Part shown: piece by piece, positions 1 to 6,492 of the stretch
How positions within the stretch are numbered: the first letter of the stretch is position 1
Layout of the letters: each line of letters opens with the position of its first letter
NCBI GenBank assembly: GCA_900549915.1
Contig: URQF01000067.1
Span: 1-7,634, forward strand
Origin: an uncultured Mollicutes bacterium
Lineage (GTDB): Bacteria > Bacillota_I > Bacilli_A > RFN20 > CAG-288
Length of the DNA: 7,634 nucleotides
Direction: 5' to 3'
Made by a program: the position numbers and the translations under genes
The notes under the pieces: generated by a model
Told to the model about the DNA's origin: nothing
What the model saw: the letters and a program-made list of their open reading frames with translations, nothing else
Database searches by the model: none

Positions 1-81
1 ATTGTGTGCGTCGACAAAAATAAGTTACAAAAGGCCTAGAAAGAAGAGCTCAGCACACCGTATCTAGGAATATCTATCAGA

Positions 82-109
82 TAAAAAAGACCCGGCTTTT
101 GACCGGGGC
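82..109 (-). terminator. Rho-independent terminator after rpiB
   Basis: On the minus strand a GC-rich hairpin, CCCGG with CCGGG (positions 103-107 and 91-95), has a 7-base loop and is followed by a run of six T at 88-83. It begins a few bases after the rpiB stop and closes the ftsH-to-rpiB unit. The plus strand has no T-run, so it acts in one direction. Positions 1-81 hold no gene that I can support. Confidence 0.85.
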
Positions 110-115
110 TTAAGA

Positions 116-559
116 TTAATGAGTCTTTTCGTAGTCCCTCATCCTAGCGACACGGATGTCGTGACGTCCAGGCTGAGGTTCACTTGCTAAGAAAATATCA
201 ATTCTTCGAAGGATTTCTTCTTTTGTCCTGAATTTTGCGCCAAAGGTGATGACGTTGGCATGATTGTGTTCCACAATAAGATAGGAAACCTCATCATTGT
301 AGCCAATGCCTGCTAGGATGCCTTTTACTTTATTCGCTGCCCTAGCCACTCCTTCTCCGGAAGAACAGACGAAGATGCCTTTATCTGCTTTATGATCCCG
401 GATTGCTTCGCTTGCCGGTAAGGCAAACGCCGGATAATGGCAGGAATCTTCGCTATCGGTTCCGAAATCGAGGACTTCGTATCCTTTTTCCTTTAGATGG
501 TTCAGGATAGGCTCTTTCCTAGGATATCCTCCATGGTCACAAGCAAATGCTATTTTCAT
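116..559 (-). CDS. rpiB: Ribose-5-phosphate isomerase B (RpiB/LacAB family)
   Basis: This 147-residue cytoplasmic enzyme should interconvert ribose 5-phosphate and ribulose 5-phosphate in the non-oxidative pentose phosphate pathway. The length is normal for the family. Visible family features are the N-terminal CDHGG (residues 7-11), the HYP motif near 41-43, the candidate catalytic Cys65, AANKVKG (74-80), His98 in the HNHAN motif, and phosphate-binding arginines in GRHDIR (Arg132, Arg136). The loop after the cysteine reads CSSGEG instead of the common CGTGIG, and HNHAN replaces HNDAN, so it is a divergent member. A related sugar-phosphate isomerase activity (allose or galactose 6-phosphate) cannot be excluded, but no sugar operon is nearby. 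An AGGAG site about 9 bases upstream supports the ATG. It lies 18 bases after tsaC and is the last gene of the unit. Confidence 0.93.
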   Translation of the reverse strand: MKIAFACDHGGYPRKEPILNHLKEKGYEVLDFGTDSEDSCHYPAFALPASEAIRDHKADKGIFVCSSGEGVARAANKVKGILAGIGYNDEVSYLIVEHNHANVITFGAKFRTKEEILRRIDIFLASEPQPGRHDIRVARMRDYEKTH

Positions 560-577
560 TGTCTTGGCTCCTGTTTC

Positions 578-1192
578 TTATTTTCCGAAAAACGCCTTGT
601 CAATCTCTTCTTTGGTGATATCTCCCTGGCGAATAACGATAGGTTCGTCCTTCGTAAGGTCAACGACTGTAGTTGGAGTTCCGCTAAAGCATTCTCCTTC
701 TACTAAGCCATCCACATAGGGAGAGTTTTCGAAGATCTTCTCGACTTCTTCTTTCGTTTTGACAGAAGGCTGACCGGAAAGGTTTGCGCTTGTCACCTGG
801 AGTCCGAAAGGCAGGGTGGAAAGGAAATCAAGGAGTTCCTGTTTGCCTGGGATACGAATGCCAGCGACATAGGTGCCGAGATGAGTTTGATAAGGGGCTT
901 TTTTCTTTGCTTTGACTAAGACTGTCAAAGGTCCAGGAAGAAATTTGTCCCTGACTCGTCGAATGGAAGGCGTGATATCGAAATACTCATCAAACGGGAA
1001 ATTGGTTCCGCACCTAACAGCAATCGGCTTAGCCGGGGAACGTCCCTTTGCTAAATCGAGTTGGTGATACGCACTTTCACTATCGAAACGGATTCCTAGC
1101 CCATAGACGGTTTCCGTCGGTAAGGCTAGGACATGTCCGCTTTCTAAGATTTCTCTTGCTTTTTGATCTTTAAACGATGAAAGAATCAGCAT
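578..1192 (-). CDS. tsaC: L-threonylcarbamoyladenylate synthase (TsaC/Sua5/YrdC family)
   Basis: This 204-residue YrdC-domain enzyme should make threonylcarbamoyl-AMP from threonine, bicarbonate and ATP. That is the first step of t6A formation at position 37 of tRNAs reading ANN codons. Visible motifs are LPTETVYGLG (residues 24-33), KGRSPAKP (49-56, the KxR nucleotide-binding region), PGPLT (86-90), TSANLSG (134-140) and the terminal TTVVD (174-178). The length matches a single YrdC domain with a short tail and without the longer Sua5 C-terminal domain. The ATG lies 3 bases after the TAG of the upstream gene and I see no strong ribosome-binding site, so translational coupling is likely. The tsaC-then-rpiB order is also known from the Bacillus ywl region. 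Confidence 0.93.
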   Translation of the reverse strand: MLILSSFKDQKAREILESGHVLALPTETVYGLGIRFDSESAYHQLDLAKGRSPAKPIAVRCGTNFPFDEYFDITPSIRRVRDKFLPGPLTVLVKAKKKAPYQTHLGTYVAGIRIPGKQELLDFLSTLPFGLQVTSANLSGQPSVKTKEEVEKIFENSPYVDGLVEGECFSGTPTTVVDLTKDEPIVIRQGDITKEEIDKAFFGK

Positions 1193-1195
1193 AAT

Positions 1196-1771
1196 CTAAG
1201 CACGCTTACGCTGATGGGGATTGAGAATGTTGATGAATTCGTTCTTTGGTTTCTTGCTCTGAAGATAAGCGTAGTACTTGGAGTAAGGATATCCGTAGTG
1301 GGCGCATAAGTCCTTGACAATGACTTTCTTCTGCGTATTGAAAGTCTTTTCGATAGCAGCAAACCGAATGGTTTCGGCATCGCTTCCTTCTTCTAATTCT
1401 AAAGAAGAAGGATCGGCAATGAGGCTATCACAATAGCTGATGGCATTCGCAAGGTTCTTTGCACGGCGTTCCGCTGCGGTTTCAACCGGTTTCTTTTCCT
1501 TTGCAGCTGGTTTCCGGCGTGGAAGATTCTCAAGTTCATAGCGGGATTTCCATAAGCCGATAGCTCCCGAGACACGGCTCTTACCTAAAACACGGACGGA
1601 GATGCCATTGTCTTCGAAGACCTGGTACGGATCGTTTCCGGCTTTTAAAGCCTCAACTACCTTCTGGATGAACTCTTCCGTAAAGATAATCTTCCCTTCC
1701 GTACATTTAACGACATTCGGATTGTGGTTCAGTACACGCTGAGCGTGCTTGGTGAATTTTTTGTTCGCCAT
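1196..1771 (-). CDS. Double helix-turn-helix protein resembling IS3-type transposase DNA-binding regions
   Basis: The protein has 191 residues and no confident functional name. Residues about 5-80 resemble the N-terminal HTH region found in IS3-type OrfA-like proteins of Bacillota: an NPNV motif, FTEEF, a helix ending in an IFEDNG-like segment (VFEDNGI), VLGKSR, then a conserved tryptophan (Trp74). A basic linker at 84-105 (RRKPAAKEKKP, AAERRAK) follows. Residues about 148-173 (VIVKDLCAHYGYPYSKYYAYLQ) look like a second HTH of the kind preceding the IS3 OrfB catalytic core, which is normally LGVSRSGYYAWL-like. No DDE catalytic domain is present. The ATG has a strong AGGAGG at 1779-1784 with a 7-base spacing. 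It sits 42 bases after ftsH and 3 bases before tsaC, so it is co-transcribed. A DNA-binding regulator derived from a transposon is my inference. No inverted repeats of an element flank it. Confidence 0.8.
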   Translation of the reverse strand: MANKKFTKHAQRVLNHNPNVVKCTEGKIIFTEEFIQKVVEALKAGNDPYQVFEDNGISVRVLGKSRVSGAIGLWKSRYELENLPRRKPAAKEKKPVETAAERRAKNLANAISYCDSLIADPSSLELEEGSDAETIRFAAIEKTFNTQKKVIVKDLCAHYGYPYSKYYAYLQSKKPKNEFINILNPHQRKRA

Positions 1772-1813
1772 TGTTTTTCCTCCTATGAAATCGAACGCAA
1801 ATATTCTTTTTGT

Positions 1814-4456
1814 CTATTCCTTATGATCGTCGTTCGGATTCGTCTCGTCTTTCTTATCGCCAGGAAGGATTTCCTTTACAACTCCTGGGCGAGAAGCCTT
1901 TTCCTCGCTCTTAGCAGGGAAAGAAAACTTCTTTTCCAGATTATGGACGGTCTCATCATCCGTTGTGATTAAGAGAACTGGCACACCAGCATAGGATTCA
2001 AGGTGGGTTGCAAAGGATTCCATCGACCTAGAGACGTTCCTGACTTTACCATAGTCAAGGAACAGCCTTCCGATATGGCTCGGATCCTTGGAACCGTTGA
2101 CACAGGCTTCCTTGAACTCCTCTTCGCCAATTGGGCTGCCATGGCTAGTGGCAATGACAAGGACCAGGCGAGAGGGATTTCCTTCTAAGACTTTGTCGAT
2201 AGCTGTGTAGTAGTAATCAAATCCTGGATAAAGGACGATATCCTTCGGATTCTTCGGTTCCACTTTCGATTCCATCTTATGTTCATCGACAGGCGGAAGC
2301 TTCCGATTCTTGAGAAGGTAGTCAATCTGGTCGGAGGTGATGGTTTCGTTCTTGATTAAGGTTTCTGCAATCAAAGTGACATCATCCCGATGTTCTTCTA
2401 ATAGCTTGCGGCACTGTTCATGGCAATCATTGATGATTTTACGAACAGCAGTATCGATTTCGAAAGCGACCTGAGTCGAATAATGGGCACTAGAAGAAGT
2501 GTAGTCACGGCCAAGGAAGACGCTTCCTTCCGGTTTCTCGTACTGGATAGGACCTAAATCGCTCCTACCATATTCGGTTACCATGCTTCGGGCAATATTC
2601 GTAGCGACTTCGATATCATTGGAAGCGCCCGAAGAAACATCACCGAAGAAGATTTCCTCGCTCGTACGTCCGCCGAGGTAACCCGTGATACGAGCAAGCC
2701 TCTGGTTCTTCGTCAAAAGGAAGCGATCTTTTTCCGGTGTCCTTAGCACATGACCACCGGTACGTCCACGAGGAACGATAGTGATCTTCTGAACCTTATC
2801 AGAATAAGGTAAGAAGATACCAATAACAGCATGGCCGGCCTCATGGTAAGCAACCTGGCGTTTCTCAGCAGGTTCAAGATGGGATTTCTTGGCCGGGCCA
2901 GCAATGGCGCGGTCAATAGCCTCATCGATATCCGGAGTCGTAATCCTCGTACGATTATTACGGACTGCTAAGATAGCAGCATCGTTCCTGATATTGGCAA
3001 GGTCTGCACCAGAGAAGCCAACGGTACGAGTAGCAATCGAATCGAAGTTGACATCCGGAGCAATTTTCTTGTTACGGGAATGGACACGGAGAATAGCAGC
3101 ACGTCCTGCCTGGTCCGGAAGGTCGACGGTAATGGTACGGTCGAATCGTCCTGGACGAGTAAGAGCAGGGTCGAGAACATCAGAGCGGTTGGTAGCAGCA
3201 ATGACAATGATGCCAGAGTTGTCTTCAAAGCCATCCATCTCGACGAGTAACTCGTTCAAAGTCTGCTCGCGTTCATCGTTTCCGCCGCCGAGTCCAGCTC
3301 CACGCTGACGACCGACAGCATCGATTTCATCAATGAAGATTAAGCACGGAGCATTTGCTTTTGCGTTTTTGAAGAGAGAACGGACACGGCTTGCACCGAC
3401 ACCAACATACCTTTCAACGAAGTCAGAGCCAGAGATGGAATAGAAAGGAACGTTTGCTTCACCGGCAACGGCCTTAGCAAGTAAGGTCTTACCAGTTCCA
3501 GGCGGGCCGACTAAAAGGACACCATGAGGCAGTTTAGCGCCAAGACGTGTGTATTTATCGGCGTTTTTGAAGTAATCGACCAGTTCAACGAGTTCCGCTT
3601 TGGACTCATCGCATCCGGCAACATCAGAGAAACGGACTTTGGATTTCGATGTCTTCCGTGCGAGATTGTCGACAAAGCCTCCCATCGGGTTTCCACCCTG
3701 TCCAATTCCTTTGGACCTACGGGAGAAGAGGAAGAAGAAGAGTGCACAGATGAGGACAAGGTAGATAACAGGCCTGATCCAGGAAAGGTTGCTTGTCTTT
3801 TCCAGAGAGCTCGAATAAGTCAGGCCAGAACTAAAGTATTTGACGTATGTCTTCTGAGAATTTTCGACTCTGACGTAATTGACAATCGGCCTGATGTAAT
3901 GTTCTTTCTCCGCAGAACTAATGGCAACACTAAAGGAAAAGCTTGCCCGGTCCTTTGTGAAAGCACCATTCAGATAATAAAGATTAGACCTCTCATTGCT
4001 CTGAATGATATTGATGACAAGATTGTTGACGCTAGACGGATTGAGAAGGATCTTAGCTAAAGCTCCCTCATTTGTCGTGACTTCGCTTAGGGTCTTGATG
4101 TCTTCCGTCTTCTCGAGTGCTTCATAATTAGAAAAGTCCGGATAACCATCCGCTGTCTTTTCATCTGGAATATTGTCTTTGTTTACATCCAGGGAATAGT
4201 AAATATCCGCATTTGAATAAGACAAAGCAGTCGAACGCCTCTTAAATCCGAAGAAATAAATCCTCCTAGAAACAATGACAACAAAAACAAGGGTCAAGGC
4301 AATAATACCGCCAAAGCTTTTTGGGTGCTTCTGGCTGTTGTTATTGCTTTGTCCAAAAGAGTTTTTGCCATCCGAGTCGTTTTTCTTCGGCGGCTGCTGG
4401 TCATCATCCGAAAATTTCCTAGTCTCAGAGTCGTTTCCGAGGAAGGAATAGGTCAA
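1814..4456 (-). CDS. ftsH: ATP-dependent zinc metalloprotease FtsH with extra C-terminal domain; start uncertain
   Basis: This is a membrane-bound AAA+ protease that unfolds and degrades misfolded membrane proteins and short-lived regulators as a hexamer. From the TTG at 4456 it has 880 residues, against about 640 for typical FtsH. In order: a hydrophilic N-tail (1-47); TM1 near 49-70, short and broken by Arg64-Arg65; an enlarged extracytoplasmic region (about 72-227); TM2 (228-244); AAA domain with Walker A GPPGTGKT (317-324), Walker B LIFIDEID (372-379), pore loop with YVG (350-352) and second region of homology (421-440). The protease domain has HEAGH (538-542) and the third zinc ligand Asp614. 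After about residue 725 comes a 155-residue extension with an unrecognised alpha/beta segment (738-846) and a charged tail. The TTG has no ribosome-binding site; the well-spaced ATG at 4483 is in frame but followed by TAA at codon 8. It is the first gene of the operon. Confidence 0.95.
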   Translation of the reverse strand: MTYSFLGNDSETRKFSDDDQQPPKKNDSDGKNSFGQSNNNSQKHPKSFGGIIALTLVFVVIVSRRIYFFGFKRRSTALSYSNADIYYSLDVNKDNIPDEKTADGYPDFSNYEALEKTEDIKTLSEVTTNEGALAKILLNPSSVNNLVINIIQSNERSNLYYLNGAFTKDRASFSFSVAISSAEKEHYIRPIVNYVRVENSQKTYVKYFSSGLTYSSSLEKTSNLSWIRPVIYLVLICALFFFLFSRRSKGIGQGGNPMGGFVDNLARKTSKSKVRFSDVAGCDESKAELVELVDYFKNADKYTRLGAKLPHGVLLVGPPGTGKTLLAKAVAGEANVPFYSISGSDFVERYVGVGASRVRSLFKNAKANAPCLIFIDEIDAVGRQRGAGLGGGNDEREQTLNELLVEMDGFEDNSGIIVIAATNRSDVLDPALTRPGRFDRTITVDLPDQAGRAAILRVHSRNKKIAPDVNFDSIATRTVGFSGADLANIRNDAAILAVRNNRTRITTPDIDEAIDRAIAGPAKKSHLEPAEKRQVAYHEAGHAVIGIFLPYSDKVQKITIVPRGRTGGHVLRTPEKDRFLLTKNQRLARITGYLGGRTSEEIFFGDVSSGASNDIEVATNIARSMVTEYGRSDLGPIQYEKPEGSVFLGRDYTSSSAHYSTQVAFEIDTAVRKIINDCHEQCRKLLEEHRDDVTLIAETLIKNETITSDQIDYLLKNRKLPPVDEHKMESKVEPKNPKDIVLYPGFDYYYTAIDKVLEGNPSRLVLVIATSHGSPIGEEEFKEACVNGSKDPSHIGRLFLDYGKVRNVSRSMESFATHLESYAGVPVLLITTDDETVHNLEKKFSFPAKSEEKASRPGVVKEILPGDKKDETNPNDDHKE

Positions 4457-4459
4457 GTT

Positions 4460-4483
4460 TTAGGCTTTTTCGGGTTTTACCAT
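4460..4483 (-). other. Seven-codon ORF at the expected ftsH start (in-frame TAA)
   Basis: The ATG at 4483-4481 follows GGAGGTG (around 4489-4495) at ideal spacing and encodes MVKPEKA followed by TAA at 4462-4460. The frame is the same as ftsH, and the next codons (AAC, then TTG at 4456) lead straight into the long open frame. It is therefore one of three things: the true ftsH start broken by a nonsense mutation or base-call error, a short leader peptide followed by reinitiation at the TTG, or a readthrough site. The sequence alone cannot decide between them. Confidence 0.75.
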
Positions 4484-4519
4484 GTTTCACCTCCTATTTG
4501 ATTGAAATAACACAATATT

Positions 4520-4548
4520 AATATAGAAAAAAACAGCCCTCGTTTCAA
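4520..4548 (-). promoter_or_regulatory. Sigma-A-type promoter for the ftsH operon
   Basis: On the minus strand a TTGAAA -35 box (4548-4543) and a TATATT -10 box (4525-4520) are separated by exactly 17 bases. Transcription would begin near 4513, leaving a leader of about 30 bases before the ATG at 4483. It can drive ftsH, the HTH gene, tsaC and rpiB, because no terminator is seen between them. Confidence 0.75.
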
Positions 4549-4664
4549 GAAGAAAGATTAAAGCGAAGTTGAACAGAAAATAGTGAGTAAAACAGCGAAC
4601 CTAAGGCGATTTAGAGCAAATTTCGGTGCCTTGTTTTTATTTTCTGCCTTGCAAAAAGACAAAA

Positions 4665-4692
4665 GAAAAAAGGAAGAGGTTTTTCCTCTTCC
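4665..4692 (-). terminator. Rho-independent terminator after the DUF2188-type gene
   Basis: On the minus strand GGAAGAGG (4692-4685) pairs perfectly with CCTCTTCC (4679-4672) across a 5-base A loop and is followed by six T at 4671-4666. The 8-bp stem and U-tail make a strong intrinsic terminator, separating the small gene from the ftsH promoter downstream. Confidence 0.9.
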
Positions 4693-4719
4693 CCGGTTGT
4701 TTCTGTGAAAGCGCTTATT

Positions 4720-4944
4720 TTAGTTAGAACGGAATTTTCCTTTGAACTGTCCCTTGCTTGCTTTGACAAGAACAGCACGATCGTTGTTTTCGGCACGTGC
4801 TTTTGCGAACTCCAGCGCTTCTGCTTTTGTGTCAAAAAGTTTGATAACACGCTCTCCACCCGTATACTTCAACTGCCACTTTCCATCCGATTCCCGCTTA
4901 GAGACAATGTATGTCTTTCCCGTGTTGCGTTTTTCTTCTGCCAT
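4720..4944 (-). CDS. Small DUF2188-type protein
   Basis: This 74-residue basic, soluble protein has no signal peptide or membrane segment. It shows the usual DUF2188 pattern: a YIV strand, a DGKWQLKY segment (residues 20-27), then the family's typical LFDTKAEALEFAKARAENN stretch (36-54), a final strand AVLVKAS and a basic tail, GQFKGKFRSN. The biochemical role of the family is unknown to me. A nucleic-acid association is possible from the basic tail but is only inference. The start is secure: AAGGAGG (4959-4953) precedes the ATG at normal spacing. It has its own promoter (4981-5009) and its own terminator (4665-4692), so it is monocistronic. Confidence 0.85.
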   Translation of the reverse strand: MAEEKRNTGKTYIVSKRESDGKWQLKYTGGERVIKLFDTKAEALEFAKARAENNDRAVLVKASKGQFKGKFRSN

Positions 4945-4980
4945 ATCTTTTTCCTCCTTATCTCTGCATGGTGTAATTTA

Positions 4981-5009
4981 ATCATAAAAATAAATTTAAG
5001 GAAATGCAA
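4981..5009 (-). promoter_or_regulatory. Sigma-A-type promoter for the DUF2188-type gene
   Basis: On the minus strand TTGCAT (5009-5004) and TATGAT (4986-4981) are separated by exactly 17 AT-rich bases. The predicted start of transcription, near 4974, leaves about 30 bases before the ATG, including the Shine-Dalgarno site. Confidence 0.75.
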
Positions 5010-5108
5010 GGAAGAAAACTATAATTCTTGGATTTATTCTCAATATTACCTATTTAGAAGATGCTTCCCATAAGAGGCAGAAAGGCAGCAAGTAAGGGTG
5101 TGAAAGGC

Positions 5109-5170
5109 CTGATTTCAAATAACGCAATTAAAAAGTATTGTATGCAACAGGACACTTGCTTTGAAATCAG
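5109..5170. repeat. 11-bp perfect inverted repeat with a 40-base spacer
   Basis: CTGATTTCAAA at 5109-5119 is the exact reverse complement of TTTGAAATCAG at 5160-5170. It lies in the stretch of about 286 bases between the small DUF2188-type gene and the membrane regulator gene, which holds no ORF that I can support. The arms could form a long stem in a transcript running through from the regulator gene, or be a binding site. A chance origin is possible because the arms are AT-rich. Confidence 0.5.
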
Positions 5171-5191
5171 TCAGATTAAAGTCTTTTAATT

Positions 5192-5209
5192 AAGCAACTC
5201 AGGTTGCTT
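5192..5209 (-). terminator. Hairpin downstream of the membrane regulator gene, possible weak terminator
   Basis: AAGCAAC and GTTGCTT form a 7-bp stem with a 4-base loop, 21 bases past the stop codon at 5231. The following minus-strand bases are only AT-rich (AATTAAAAG), not a clean T-run. It may be a weak terminator or a 3'-end stabilising hairpin. A second small AT-only hairpin (ATTAAA with TTTAAT, 5175-5190) lies next to it. Confidence 0.4.
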
Positions 5210-5230
5210 CTATAATATCAGTCGCTGTTT

Positions 5231-6358
5231 TTATTGAATATTATTCAGCTGTGAGCAATTCTTAACAAGTCGATTGCTGATAAAGTAAAAGCCTACTACA
5301 AGTGCATTAAAGAACAAAGGGAAGAAGACGCTAGAGAAGACTCCAACACCTTCTCCTTGCCTTAAGATAACCTGTGTGATGGTAAGAGCAGTAGAAAGAG
5401 AGCGGAGTGTCCTTAATGTAATCCTGTATCCTTTTTCACGTTTTGGATTACAAAGAAGGAAAAAGATAAATCCGCAGATGAAGCAGGCGATTCCGACTAA
5501 GAATCCTACCCACGCCAAGGTAGCTTCTAAAGCATCAATATGGGAAAACCTGCTCCATAAGTTTTCCTCTCCCTTCGGAGTCCAGAAAGAAGACAGAGGA
5601 TAAACAATGAAATATTCAATGCAGAAGAAGAGGGGTAGAGAGAACATCCAAACACAATTTGTATTCCTAATATGAGACTTTACTCGGTGGAAAGAACCTG
5701 GACGGAAGGCATAGAGCAGCATAGATAAGGAAAAGAGTGTTGCAAAGATCGGAATCAGAATATAAGGAAGAAGGAGGTTCCTATTATCAAAGATTCCTGC
5801 CGAGAAGCAGAAAATGACATGGAACAAGGTTAAACCTAAAGTCCTGAAGAAAAGAAGAACCGCATCCAAAGAATTCTTTCGAATCGCAGGAAGAGAAACA
5901 GAAAGAATAGCAGTAATCCTAACACTTAAGGAGAAAAGGATGATCCTGACAAGGAAGAAAATCCCTAGTCCAGAAGAGCGCCTGATATCATAAGCGTTCT
6001 GAGAGATCGTGACCCCGTTATTCCTATTCCATTCATTGATTTTCACACTATATAGGACCAGAAGGATAAACGGATAGAACCTATAGAAAAGATTAATAAA
6101 CGGAACCTTTTCTTTGTTTTTTTCTTTTATTACAAGAGTTTTTTCTTCTTTCTTGTTTTCATCGCCAATCAAATCCTCTATGGTAACAGAGAAAAAATCC
6201 GCAAGTTCCTTCGTCTGAGCTAAGGAAGGTACAGAAACACCATTTTCCCAGTCCCTGATTTCTTTTTCAGAGACCTTCCTCTGATGAGCAAGCTCTGCTT
6301 GTGTTAATTTCTTTTCTCGTCGTAACCTATAGATCTTAGAACCAATGTCTTGAACCAT
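5231..6358 (-). CDS. XRE-family HTH domain fused to a multi-pass membrane protein
   Basis: This 375-residue protein (from the ATG at 6358) has two parts. Residues 4-64 are a classic Cro/CI-type HTH: IGSKIYRLRREKKLTQAELA, then VSEKEIRDWENG, PSLAQTKELADFFSVTIEDLI. A charged linker (66-84) leads to about seven or eight hydrophobic segments near 86-106, 129-155, 165-190, 194-218, 236-258, 277-302, a weak one at 315-332, and 340-362. This layout is common among Bacillota membrane-tethered regulators that sense the envelope or small molecules; the signal and targets are unknown. The frame stays open upstream to an ATG at 6412, but that start would lie upstream of the TATAAT at 6383-6378, and a GGTGAGG site lies 9 bases before the 6358 ATG, so I chose the shorter form. 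Confidence 0.85.
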   Translation of the reverse strand: MVQDIGSKIYRLRREKKLTQAELAHQRKVSEKEIRDWENGVSVPSLAQTKELADFFSVTIEDLIGDENKKEEKTLVIKEKNKEKVPFINLFYRFYPFILLVLYSVKINEWNRNNGVTISQNAYDIRRSSGLGIFFLVRIILFSLSVRITAILSVSLPAIRKNSLDAVLLFFRTLGLTLFHVIFCFSAGIFDNRNLLLPYILIPIFATLFSLSMLLYAFRPGSFHRVKSHIRNTNCVWMFSLPLFFCIEYFIVYPLSSFWTPKGEENLWSRFSHIDALEATLAWVGFLVGIACFICGFIFFLLCNPKREKGYRITLRTLRSLSTALTITQVILRQGEGVGVFSSVFFPLFFNALVVGFYFISNRLVKNCSQLNNIQ

Positions 6359-6377
6359 ATCGTGAATCCTCACCATA

Positions 6378-6383
6378 ATTATA
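6378..6383 (-). promoter_or_regulatory. Probable -10 box for the HTH-membrane gene
   Basis: A perfect TATAAT lies 19 bases upstream of the chosen ATG at 6358. A TTGACC exists upstream, but the 23-base spacing is too long, so no convincing -35 box is seen. If this -10 box is used, the leader is very short and includes the GGTGAGG ribosome-binding site. Confidence 0.4.
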
Positions 6384-6459
6384 GTTAAAAGAGAACACAA
6401 ATAGCAGGTCAAGAATCACTTTATAAAAGACCGGATTGGTTTTGCTATTACAAAACACG

Positions 6460-6482
6460 AAAAAAACCCGATCTCTCGGGTT
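6460..6482 (-). terminator. Rho-independent terminator after tRNA-Ala
   Basis: On the minus strand AACCCGA and TCGGGTT form a 7-bp stem around a GAGA loop, running into seven T at 6466-6460. It begins about 11 bases after the CCA end of the tRNA gene. Confidence 0.9.
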
Positions 6483-6492
6483 AAATTTCTAT

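Noticed and set aside
1..39. A short plus-strand open frame from the contig start, ending in TAG at 37-39 (IVCVDKNKLQKA), as the end of a convergent gene
   Set aside because: Twelve codons are too few to recognise, and no plus-strand terminator follows it.
1196..1771. Intact insertion sequence around the transposase-like gene
   Set aside because: There is no DDE catalytic domain, no terminal inverted repeats and no target duplication, and it is tightly packed between operon genes.
2889..3308. Plus-strand open frames opposite ftsH (also 3524-4060)
   Set aside because: They are antisense shadows of strongly conserved FtsH coding sequence, with no ribosome-binding site or recognisable domain.
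4262..4267. Internal AGGAGG in ftsH (Arg64-Arg65) as a site for a second translation start
   Set aside because: No ATG, GTG or TTG lies at a workable distance after it; it is just two AGG arginine codons.
6359..6412. Longer start (ATG at 6412) for the HTH-membrane protein
   Set aside because: It would lie upstream of the TATAAT at 6378-6383 and lacks a good ribosome-binding site; the HTH domain begins naturally at the 6358 ATG.
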